From: CAZECE01 sp964510525
Lineage (GTDB): Bacteria > Pseudomonadota > Gammaproteobacteria > Pseudomonadales > JANQJO01
NCBI GenBank assembly: GCA_964510525.1
Contig: CAZECE010000149.1
Location: forward strand, 1 to 23,405
Direction: 5' to 3'
DNA length: 23,405 nucleotides
Below are positions 16,501 through 22,915 of this stretch, piece by piece. How positions within the stretch are numbered: the first letter of the stretch is position 1; every line of letters starts with the position of its first letter. The notes beneath the pieces were generated by a model that saw only the letters and a program-made list of their open reading frames with translations, ran no database searches and had not been told where the DNA came from. Position numbers and translations under genes: made by a program.

Positions 16501-17081
16501 CCGATGTGAATGACTTCACGAGCGCTTTCGTAGTTTGTGGAAGGTAAATGAACAGTATTTTCGGCGTTAAACATTTCTTTGATGTGAGTATTGAGTGTTG
16601 TCTTTAGCGTCATTGCAAATGCTTTCGGTGAGACGTTTTCGTCGGTTATGACTACAACAAAGTCGAGATCACTTTTGATATCTAGAGTGCTGTCATGATT
16701 GAAATCACTCATACCTAAGGCGTGCTTTTTAAATTCGCTGCCTTTTCCAAATACTAAAGAGCCCCCAACTGAATAAATTAAATCGACAATTTGGAGTACG
16801 GAAGAAGCGGGTTGTTGAGTGCTATTCGGGCTTGCTTCACGGGGATCTTTTAGGCGCCATTGTTGCTGTCTTTGTTTATTAGAAGCGCTGATGGGTTGAA
16901 GTTCTAGATCAAGCATACGACTAAGCGTTTCTGCTTGAGAGTGGTTTAACGGTTCTCCGGAATTGCGGCCTGGTTTGGAGTTTTGAAGAGAGGAAATCAT
17001 GCTGATGAGTCGATTAATATTGTTGGAATTATCATAAGTAATAGGTCGTATTGTATACTGCTTTGAGTGCTTGTACGGCAA
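13524..17081 (-). CDS. large nucleotidyltransferase-coiled-coil-membrane protein (1185 aa), putative effector
   Basis: The polar N-terminus (about 1-90) is probably disordered. Residues about 100-220 carry the signature of a pol-beta-type nucleotidyltransferase: GGS at 106-108, a strand with SDLDFVVVI (Asp138 and Asp140), and a third acidic strand IIDIC (Asp199). The spacing from GGS to Asp-x-Asp is longer than usual, with an insertion. Residues about 220-480 are mixed helical. About 500-985 are Lys/Glu/Asn-rich with long coiled coils. A hydrophobic segment (LFWLILASILLNSPILLARV) lies near 1003-1022, followed by a soluble tail of about 165 residues. Such enzymes add nucleotides to RNA or proteins; the target here is unknown. 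The longest frame uses TTG at 17081; ATG at 17000 (residue 28) is an alternative, and neither has a clear ribosome site. It is AT-rich compared with the left block. It could be a secreted effector or a membrane-tethered defence or toxin enzyme. Confidence 0.8.
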   Translation of the reverse strand: MPYKHSKQYTIRPITYDNSNNINRLISMISSLQNSKPGRNSGEPLNHSQAETLSRMLDLELQPISASNKQRQQQWRLKDPREASPNSTQQPASSVLQIVDLIYSVGGSLVFGKGSEFKKHALGMSDFNHDSTLDIKSDLDFVVVITDENVSPKAFAMTLKTTLNTHIKEMFNAENTVHLPSTNYESAREVIHIGNIIDICIVSDSENDNFFGADDIKVFIPPRDQQKTFGFLDKAELIPYDDVSANTSKALIQSRYLTRTHLENLNDSMVIKLILHEAQNWQTAIQFKEALYDRLKHRYNDVIECNSGNCRLLKDITFYNLLNKVREEKYTPYASKIILITLLNNALYLPEDIQQEIYDALSRGVSEDIKLSDTIKNTNIEGSFINRYIEDAFLRNPKIIQVINRIHDLFEAPPLEPTAYQVEKYIQKLHLLIQDIYNEWNNINTSYVSACQYFKTFNKQPLPELKEIISLQHLYNRLTPEGSDNPFSYSQPQKFKMSNFTQFIKREIQELKVSIKEHNDILSYYSKDKKFNKNFKAIHSDHENFLLKISEINSIIEGIESKSGQQYESYFKDLVNLLFQACNNRKNMHQRLLPAIESYNDRRKASLKEFKNHLNSLKSLLQEKNEAEKSLELIENKTQTLLETIRRNKSSLKKNSSNKVTEHAEKIKQIKQAILKSRNKASLSHSEKIELEETLNFQTTPYSSVAVLEKNIKKIEKQLLSFEKRVIDLTKENKSFNVKYTEYNDAYKNLIDAFKNEYKETKNATHKIDNELDISRKNFLNLTDEIKKVTALFERKKTNDPFNLHSELEKILPKKQEDNLDNKSASRIDSIQKNNQKTTQEKNLLLIHEKEKLTDKNNQLISDIKKLESDYKNILSTGFNTKLKEIKSNLEDYKSKIDKYGPIATSKKESNPELITQLNDAKKKISDIEKNAQEISRLYEELSEINSKSHIPVLKRLITLSTKTLELENELSQEMEKCALNHKKLKEHTNNRLINSLPIQIKNRKLFWLILASILLNSPILLARVRGRFKNEVALDPNSTAKDQSPSITEMNHRIPTSPKFSQEKKVLSAERRIENLISGKTSLITFPQSITNEEWFDTMIETKMEISEIEEINSCLFKRNGRNVRALYLTDTILTKIAEYFPGDVELTNYIQSRVDTPPPEELDPKFMTLIRKIEKEQAQKNIR

Positions 17082-17108
17082 AAATCAGACCAAATTTGTA
17101 ACTTGGAA

Positions 17109-17138
17109 CCTAAATTAGGAGGGTAAAAAAGGGGGGGG
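17109..17138 (-). promoter_or_regulatory. palindrome and homopolymer tract upstream of the nucleotidyltransferase gene
   Basis: CCTAAATTAGG (17109-17119) is a perfect inverted repeat. Read on the - strand it contains TAATTT, a possible -10. An A6-G8 run (17125-17138, so C8-T6 on the coding strand) lies 44-57 bases upstream of the TTG start. Homopolymers in promoters can change length and alter expression. Confidence 0.3.
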
Positions 17139-17312
17139 CTGGATAATAAGATAAAAAAAGAGCGGATAAAACTGATTAAGGTGATTTGATCGTCGTGATT
17201 TTTATTGGGTTCTAAAAGAGTTCATTTCGTATGATTAACCTTTGTCATTTCCGTAGATCCATTTTATGAAGAAAGGCTACGCTGTTTTCGATACATCTGG
17301 AGTGCATTATTT

Positions 17313-18704
17313 TCATCGAGGGGATACCTCGGATGAAAAGCTAATGTCATTAAGCATGTTTAAAAATCTAGGGTGATATTGTTTCAGCTGAGGATTCTTT
17401 TCCATTTGTTGGACTAATGATTCTTTAGTGGCGGCATCAACAAAACTCTTTGGATCTAAACCATTTTGCATGACGTTGCCAATATTTCGTGTCATCCATT
17501 TTAATGTATCCTCATTGGCACTTGGAAATACGTCTTTTAAAGTGCTGCTGATTGAGAAGTCTTTTCCATAAATTGATTTTAGTTGCTCTTCAATGTTGCC
17601 GTTATCTTCAGGCGTTTTTCGAGACTGTTCGAGCTTTATGGCCGCAATGACTTTACCAACGAAAAAGGCTTGCTGTAATCGCGATGGTTTACCAAATTCA
17701 CAACCCTCTGCATTATCATTTGAGTTCTTTGCGAATTGGTAAATGGAAACGGGTATTGAAACATGATAGTTGGGTAGTTTATTGGCAATAGAGTGATGTT
17801 GTGTTTGATATAGATCAACATCAACATCAACATCGAGATGATCGGGCTTTTGAAAAAAAGAAAAACGGACTGGCTGATGAATTCCTTGAGATGATGTTCT
17901 AATGATAGGGAATGGCTTTGAATTATTCATAAGGCCAACACCATAGACATTCCTGCTAGAAAAATTATACAAAAGATCGCCAGAGTTTTCCGGGCTCAGT
18001 ATTAAAAAGTTGCTGCCACGCCCGTCCGGAAAATTTAATTTTTCAACGCCATTCGATACATTCAGGTGAGCCTCCTTAATACAGCTAAACCCATTAGCCT
18101 GAAGCATGCTAACTTCATTCATCAAGGCTTTTTTTCTCATGTTGGTTTGTAGAATGTTGTCTTTATATTCTAAAAAAAAGTGACCTTTGTTGGGTACGCC
18201 AAGGCGATATAATTGGATTTGATTTTTTTCCTTGTTAAGTTGATTGAACGTCATACTAATAGTGTTTATGTTGGCATTTCCGTCTTTATTATAGTAAGCA
18301 ATATCGGTAGTTATTCTCTCTGCTTTTGTATGACTACTTGAACTCATGGCGCTGATGTTGAAAGAGTGTGTTGCATCGCTTTTTAATTGGTATTTAAAGC
18401 CGGATTGCTCTCCTAACGAATCGATAAAACCAATCAGTTGAGCGTACTCGTTAGTTTTTGAAAATGAGTTATAGACTGTAGATTTGTAGCCACTTTTAGA
18501 AATGGTGACAAAGATATAACCGTCGGAAACGGCTCCTACCCAATTAGCAATCAGCTCATCTGGAACGGAGTAATCAATTTTGTTCGTATGTTGTTGAGAT
18601 GATATGCCCGATTTGCTGCATGAAATGCAAAGTACGGAAATGAGCAGAACTGAAAATATGCGTTTGAAACATGCGATTTTAAATGCAACAGAAGTTTTTA
18701 TCAT
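17313..18704 (-). CDS. probable lipoprotein or secreted protein of unknown function (463 aa)
   Basis: The ATG at 18704 is followed by basic residues (FKIACFKR) and a hydrophobic segment ending VLCISCSKSG. Cys29 is a candidate lipidation site, although Cys at -3 is not a standard lipobox residue, so ordinary export remains possible. I recognise no family in the rest. The middle has beta-strand character with many Ser/Asn residues, and there is an acidic DVDVDVD run near residues 292-298 from a 6-base repeat. The last 100 residues are helical. No Shine-Dalgarno precedes the start; instead a -10-like TATGAT (18713-18718) lies only 8 bases upstream, which suggests a leaderless mRNA. It shares orientation with the 1185-aa gene, 231 bases downstream. 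A weak hairpin at its 3' end (about 17310-17338) lacks a U-tract. Confidence 0.75.
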   Translation of the reverse strand: MIKTSVAFKIACFKRIFSVLLISVLCISCSKSGISSQQHTNKIDYSVPDELIANWVGAVSDGYIFVTISKSGYKSTVYNSFSKTNEYAQLIGFIDSLGEQSGFKYQLKSDATHSFNISAMSSSSHTKAERITTDIAYYNKDGNANINTISMTFNQLNKEKNQIQLYRLGVPNKGHFFLEYKDNILQTNMRKKALMNEVSMLQANGFSCIKEAHLNVSNGVEKLNFPDGRGSNFLILSPENSGDLLYNFSSRNVYGVGLMNNSKPFPIIRTSSQGIHQPVRFSFFQKPDHLDVDVDVDLYQTQHHSIANKLPNYHVSIPVSIYQFAKNSNDNAEGCEFGKPSRLQQAFFVGKVIAAIKLEQSRKTPEDNGNIEEQLKSIYGKDFSISSTLKDVFPSANEDTLKWMTRNIGNVMQNGLDPKSFVDAATKESLVQQMEKNPQLKQYHPRFLNMLNDISFSSEVSPR

Positions 18705-18925
18705 AGGGGCGCATCATAGCACAATCATTAGGATTCCTTAGATCGTAAATCTCACTTTAGAAGCAAAGGGATGATCCAAGTAAATTGAATTGATTATTTT
18801 TCTCGATTGGAATAGTATGCGCGCAAATTATGATCGTCAGGTTGCATGTTATCCTGGCTTATAAATAATAAGAGCTTACTAATACCAGAAATACAGGCAT
18901 TAGCGATAACCGCTAGTGAGTTGAT

Positions 18926-20203
18926 GTGATTCCAATTCCAAAAAATACCACCATCAGTCAAGGGGCGCAGCTTAGCCAAAACGCAGTTGGGCTCAAAAGG
19001 TCAGAAGGAGCTTCTTTACTATCAAATACTTCAAGAAACTCTTCAAGCCCGAAACCGTGTGTTCAATCTGCTGTAACGATCAATGAGAACGAGCACTCAA
19101 GTGTAGATTTAAACCAAGCTCAGAATCTTCCTCCTTTTTATCAAAATTTACCTAACAGAACTGCACTTATTAATTTCGAGGCTAGTACAATAACGCTGAA
19201 TAGCGCGTTAGAAAGATTGTATTTTTCAAGTCAAAGCGATTTCCTTAACGGCACTCAGGCTGCTATCAGTACCAGCCGGGATATCCTTAAAACGAATGCA
19301 TTAGGGTTTAATGATTTTGTGTCGCACTTGGGCATGGTTCGAGGAAGCTTAGCGTCCAAATCAGATCCCATGAAATCTTGTTTTGGTGTTCGCAGGACTG
19401 GGTCGCTCAGAACCGGCCTGATCGATGAAAGGTATTTCCAGCTTTCCAAAAAAATGATTTCAAACCTTCTTAAACATCACTTAAGCTCTCCCTTAGAAAT
19501 TAGAAAGATATCCAGAGGAATATTCTATCAAGGTAAATTCTTACCTGGATGTGAAACCGCTTCCTATGATTTATATGTGAACTGTTTCCAGCCCGATCGA
19601 TCCAAAAAAGCATTGCTTACAACCAAGGTGGCCATTATAGGGAGCGATTTTTTGATTCCTCATAAAAACGGCGTTCCGCTGTTAGATTGTGAAGTGAAAG
19701 ATCAAAGCGATATTAATAAGATGTGTCGGATGTATTCTGAAATGATCAATCGTTTTGGTCTCCTCCAAGCCAATAATTTGTTCTATCGTGTGATCCATCG
19801 GTTTTTTGAATATGGTTTTAAATTAAATGTTGTGAGCCAAGAATTTTCTCATTCAAATTATGAAACATGGGAAATTATACATACCCCGCCTGAGAATGTT
19901 GATGCATTGATGGCATACGCCGAGGAGGCATTTAATAACTTTCTGCAACTTCGCTCCGAGGACGAACGTTTGGCCTTTAAGGAGGTCGCTCGGTGTTTGT
20001 GGCTTGTGGCCAATGCCTGCCCCTTTAAACGAGGTTCTTCGTGGGTTACCGAAGTCATGGGGTCATCGATGCTTTCTTTGCTTCCAAGTTACACGGCCGT
20101 AGGGGGTAATTTAACGAGGGCCAATATTGACTTTTTAGCGTTTGGCCTACCGATAGATGCCTTTTGTAAACAGTTTGAAGATTTTCTTAAATCGAAAGGG
20201 TAG
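18926..20203 (+). CDS. unknown protein with polar N-terminus, effector-like (425 aa, GTG start)
   Basis: The start is GTG at 18926, with GTGAG 6-7 bases upstream. The first 70 or so residues are Ser/Asn/Gln-rich with low predicted order, as in many type III or IV effectors. The remainder is a mixed alpha/beta domain, about residues 75-425. A notable stretch near residues 355-372 reads LWLVANACPFKRGSS, a Cys-Pro-basic-Gly-Ser motif after a helix. It looks like a conserved active-site or binding turn, but I cannot name its family. No signal peptide or membrane segment is seen. It diverges from the lipoprotein gene and converges on the 418-aa gene, so it is probably a single-gene transcript. A short inverted repeat (TAGCG/CGCTA, 18901-18915) lies just before the ribosome site. 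Confidence 0.75.
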   Translation: MIPIPKNTTISQGAQLSQNAVGLKRSEGASLLSNTSRNSSSPKPCVQSAVTINENEHSSVDLNQAQNLPPFYQNLPNRTALINFEASTITLNSALERLYFSSQSDFLNGTQAAISTSRDILKTNALGFNDFVSHLGMVRGSLASKSDPMKSCFGVRRTGSLRTGLIDERYFQLSKKMISNLLKHHLSSPLEIRKISRGIFYQGKFLPGCETASYDLYVNCFQPDRSKKALLTTKVAIIGSDFLIPHKNGVPLLDCEVKDQSDINKMCRMYSEMINRFGLLQANNLFYRVIHRFFEYGFKLNVVSQEFSHSNYETWEIIHTPPENVDALMAYAEEAFNNFLQLRSEDERLAFKEVARCLWLVANACPFKRGSSWVTEVMGSSMLSLLPSYTAVGGNLTRANIDFLAFGLPIDAFCKQFEDFLKSKG

Positions 20204-20293
20204 GCCTAATGGTGATAGGATGTTCAGAAAATTTTTGTTCGATGAAAACCACAAAAGCAAATTTATAATTACAATTAATCGTGTTTGATTTAG

Positions 20294-21550
20294 TTACTCC
20301 AATTCTATCGTTTGTGGCCTGCCAAGCTCGGGAGAAGTAATGGTCTTTAGAGCCGTTTCTAGACGGTTAAAGTAAGGTAATGGTGGATGAGTGTCACCTC
20401 TTTTTTGAAGTTGTACAGGAATTTCGGTCTTCAGTTTGTTTAGGACGTTTTCGGCATGAGGCCTTATTACACTTAGACATTTCTCAGCGTCTTCATTGAG
20501 TGTTGGCAATTTCCATATAGCCGCAATGATACATTCTGTTGCGTCACAGGCGGGGCCTACGCCCCCCGCTTCCCCTATCCACGCTCTTAACCCGAAAGAC
20601 CGGCCTTCGCTGATGCCGCCAATGAAGGACTGGACTATCGATTGATTGAAAAATCTTCTATTAGAAATGCATATAGGTGATTGGAAAGATTTCTCAAGTT
20701 TGCGAACATGCATATATAACGTGTTAAAAAGCGCCTTCAATTTTTCTTTGGCTGGTTCAGTCATGGCAGCTTCATTATCTCGTACGAACTCTTTAAGCTT
20801 CGGATAAATTGACTTGTTACAAAATTGAGCAGGGCTTAATTTTTGAATGGCTGGATTATTAATCTGGTTAAGCAGATATGTTCTCGCATTAATATAAAAT
20901 TTTGCATAAGGAATAAAGTGATTGGATATGTTTTCTAGCAGGTTTTTGTAGATATCAGTCGTTTCACCGGCGGCCAATTCGGCCTTTCCTGATAAGGCTT
21001 GTACAGGTGTCTCAAATTTCAGTAATAAATTTGTACGCCAGTTCTCAGAATTTTTCTGATCTGAGTTGAGAAAGGTGAGTAAATCAGGAGCGTGTTCTTT
21101 TAGAACAAACTCTTGATTGCTGGATACTTCATTTAAGGGAATGGGCTCAAATACGGGGTCATGCTCTTCATTAAGTGAGTGCTGCAAAATATTTTTTGCA
21201 ATGATTTTTATCAATTTACTGGCTGTTTGATTTGAAATTGTTGGAGTTGAATTGCCGGTATTAACGACTCGATTTATTAAACCTAATTGTACAAAAAGCC
21301 CATCGAGCTCTTGTTCCAAATACACTTGTGCCTCTGGGCGGCCAGTAGGAATCTCTTTCTTTGTTAAATTAGTCGCAACAATGGTTGCCAGGTCTACAGA
21401 CTTACCATTGAGCTCTTTTCTAAAGCTATTAAATTTATTAAATTTACTGTGAGGATGATCTGGACTGTGTTTTTGTTTACTTAATGGTGTTTGACTGTCC
21501 GTGTAAAGGTTTGTCGCTATTGTTAAGGCATCTGCAGTGATTCTGGTCAT
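20294..21550 (-). CDS. unknown soluble protein, effector-like (418 aa)
   Basis: The ATG at 21550 is preceded on the coding strand by an A-rich leader (ACAAAAAAAACTC) without a Shine-Dalgarno sequence. No signal peptide or membrane segment is visible. The first 50 residues are polar and the rest is predicted mainly helical. A glycine-rich segment at about residues 310-335 (GRSFGLRAWIGEAGGVGPAC) stands out and is the most likely functional core, but I recognise no known motif. The gene converges with the 425-aa gene (90-base gap with no clear terminator) and diverges from the 338-aa gene. Mixed orientation, AT-rich composition and lack of recognisable homology suggest it belongs to the same acquired set as its neighbours. 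Confidence 0.75.
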   Translation of the reverse strand: MTRITADALTIATNLYTDSQTPLSKQKHSPDHPHSKFNKFNSFRKELNGKSVDLATIVATNLTKKEIPTGRPEAQVYLEQELDGLFVQLGLINRVVNTGNSTPTISNQTASKLIKIIAKNILQHSLNEEHDPVFEPIPLNEVSSNQEFVLKEHAPDLLTFLNSDQKNSENWRTNLLLKFETPVQALSGKAELAAGETTDIYKNLLENISNHFIPYAKFYINARTYLLNQINNPAIQKLSPAQFCNKSIYPKLKEFVRDNEAAMTEPAKEKLKALFNTLYMHVRKLEKSFQSPICISNRRFFNQSIVQSFIGGISEGRSFGLRAWIGEAGGVGPACDATECIIAAIWKLPTLNEDAEKCLSVIRPHAENVLNKLKTEIPVQLQKRGDTHPPLPYFNRLETALKTITSPELGRPQTIELE

Positions 21551-21679
21551 GAGTTTTTTTTGTTATTTATGTTGATATTATTTTTAGAGTTCTGATGATA
21601 TACATAGTTGGGTTTGAAATTAAGCGTTTTTTGATTTTTTTTGTAACGTGCGGAGCTGATTCTTCATGAGCGTGTTTAG

Positions 21680-21723
21680 TTAAAGCGATTCTCTAACAGC
21701 TTCCAACTTTCTATAACGATTTC
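21680..21723 (-). pseudogene. remnant of the 3' end of an RND efflux permease gene
   Basis: Read on the - strand, this stretch encodes NRYRKLEAVRESL followed by a TAA. The intact RND gene at the right edge ends SRYRELEAMREIS followed by TAG. Over 12 aligned codons about 29 of 36 bases match, with one base missing in this copy. Similarity stops abruptly beyond it. I read it as the tail of a decayed paralogue or a duplicated gene end. Confidence 0.55.
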
Positions 21724-21821
21724 AAATAAAGTACTGGGGAGTCCTCAGTGTATGACCCCAATGATTTCTTTTTTTGTTACAAATGTATCGTTATTTTTTC
21801 AGTCTACAAGGGGGAGGAATA

Positions 21822-21845
21822 ATGTACAATTTAGCTCTTCCATGA
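21822..21845 (+). CDS. seven-codon leader frame (MYNLALP) with strong ribosome site
   Basis: GGGGGAGGAATA directly precedes an ATG at 21822, the best Shine-Dalgarno arrangement in this part of the window, yet the frame ends after seven codons. The 338-aa gene starts 20 bases after the stop and has no ribosome site of its own. A leader peptide or translational coupling is possible. It could equally be the scar of an older start. Confidence 0.35.
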   Translation: MYNLALP

Positions 21846-21865
21846 ACTTTCTATAAAAATAAATT

Positions 21866-22882
21866 ATGACAATCATTCGAAAATTTGGCTTTAAAGCTGA
21901 TCACAATAACAAAATATCTCTTTGCAAAAGGGTCGGAAAATTCTTTAGGTTATTCAATATCAAAACAGCTTTTAAATCTAAAAGTAAATCGACCGAACAG
22001 GGCAGAGTGGATGCTTCGAGTCTCAGCAGTTCTCTTCGAAGCCCTTCAACTAGTAAGGCCAAAGAATCATCTTCTAGTAAGGCCAAAGAATCCTCTTCGG
22101 ATCGAGGAAGGCGGATGGCTCAAGAATTTCAAGATTCTGGGTTGCGCAACCAACTGAACACCTTGATCCGTTTTCTTGTATATAAAAACGATGGCAAGAT
22201 CTATGAAAAGCAAATGGAGCAAATTGAAAAAGATTTATTCGGGTATATAAAATCGTTTTACTCATCATATGAGAATGAATTGGAAAATGCCATTCAGGAG
22301 ATTGAAAAAGATGGGGAAAATAACCAGTTTTTTATTGAACATCCCAATGTAATACCTAGCTTGAAAGTAAAATTAGGCTTAGAGAATGTGAGTTGTTCAA
22401 CCAATACAGTCATCAAGGAAAATGCAACGCATTTTAGCAAATCGGATGGGTTTTTTTATGAATTATCATTAATTTACAGTGAGGAGCTTACTAATTGGTT
22501 CAACGATTATGACCTTATCTCGGATATAACCGAGACGCCATTTACACACAATGGTAATGAGTTTAACGCCATAAAAAATTTAAAAAAATGGTTAACTGCT
22601 CAAGAAGAATTTACCCCGGAAGTACTTCTGTCCAATGTGAAATTAAAAAAAATACTAGCAAAAAACATGGTTTCTGATGATGAGTTTGTTGCTTCTATTC
22701 ATGCTTTCATTAATCCAAATTTTAATAACAGAAATTTGTTACTCGATGTAGAAAATATCATGTTACAGTTAATTGAAAATATTGTGCATCAAAAGCTTGC
22801 CATTCAAGATTTTGACCAGAATCCAAAGTCTCAAAATCAACACAACCAGACTCCTGATACAGAACTCATATCAATGCTCTAA
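21866..22882 (+). CDS. unknown effector-like protein with basic, serine-rich N-terminus (338 aa)
   Basis: The ATG at 21866 has no Shine-Dalgarno; a -10-like TATAAA ends 8 bases upstream. The first 45 residues are strongly basic (CKRVGKFFRLFNIK; KSKSKS). Residues 50-80 are a serine-rich linker containing a duplicated octapeptide-like unit (SKAKESSS twice), from a 24-base DNA repeat. Residues about 85-315 are a helical, acidic domain (KQMEQIEKDLFGYIKSFYSS; NAIQEIEKDGENN), and the tail is Gln/Asn-rich. No signal peptide, membrane segment or known motif is seen. A basic plus serine-rich leader followed by a helical domain is typical of secreted effectors, so I infer that loosely. The stop codon lies within a 16-bp tandem duplication, and the gene converges on the RND permease gene 33 bases away. 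Confidence 0.75.
   Translation: MTIIRKFGFKADHNNKISLCKRVGKFFRLFNIKTAFKSKSKSTEQGRVDASSLSSSLRSPSTSKAKESSSSKAKESSSDRGRRMAQEFQDSGLRNQLNTLIRFLVYKNDGKIYEKQMEQIEKDLFGYIKSFYSSYENELENAIQEIEKDGENNQFFIEHPNVIPSLKVKLGLENVSCSTNTVIKENATHFSKSDGFFYELSLIYSEELTNWFNDYDLISDITETPFTHNGNEFNAIKNLKKWLTAQEEFTPEVLLSNVKLKKILAKNMVSDDEFVASIHAFINPNFNNRNLLLDVENIMLQLIENIVHQKLAIQDFDQNPKSQNQHNQTPDTELISML
22050..22097 (+). repeat. 24-bp tandem repeat, two copies, in-frame
   Basis: Units 22050-22073 and 22074-22097 are identical except for one base (ATCAT versus ATCCT). They encode the duplicated SKAKESS segment of the 338-aa protein, so copy-number change would keep the frame. Confidence 0.85.
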
Positions 22883-22909
22883 TGCTGCCACTGTCTAATG
22901 CTGCCACTG
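22878..22909 (+). repeat. perfect 16-bp tandem duplication over the stop of the 338-aa gene
   Basis: TCTAATGCTGCCACTG occurs twice head to tail (22878-22893 and 22894-22909). The first copy contains the TAA stop of the 338-aa gene. The second ends 6 bases before the RND stop codon. Confidence 0.9.
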
Positions 22910-22915
22910 ATAACC

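Larger units (their letters stand above)
21551..21865. other. 315-base divergent intergenic region
   Basis: This gap between the 418-aa (-) and 338-aa (+) genes holds T-rich runs and the RND gene-end remnant (21680-21723). It also holds a short hairpin (ACTGGGG/CCTCAGT, 21733-21749) with no T-tract on the + strand, a seven-codon leader frame (21822-21845), and a -10-like TATAAA at 21852-21857. I see no other gene or RNA in it. Confidence 0.5.

Noticed and set aside
17308..17338. Hairpin TTTTCATC.GAGG / CCTCGGATGAAAA at the 3' end of the lipoprotein gene
   Set aside because: The stem has a bulge and neither strand has a U-tract after it, so I do not call it a Rho-independent terminator.
17817..17835. 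Short AACATC repeats that might suggest a repeat array
   Set aside because: There are only three hexamer copies, in frame, encoding DVDVDV; this is simple coding repetition, not a CRISPR or mobile repeat.
18794..18979. 61-residue open frame on the - strand overlapping the start of the 425-aa gene
   Set aside because: It has no ribosome site and no recognisable features, and it overlaps a better-supported start.
21733..21749. Short stem-loop ACTGGGG-AGT-CCTCAGT
   Set aside because: It has no T-tract on the + strand, and on the - strand no gene reads into it closely enough to make it a terminator.
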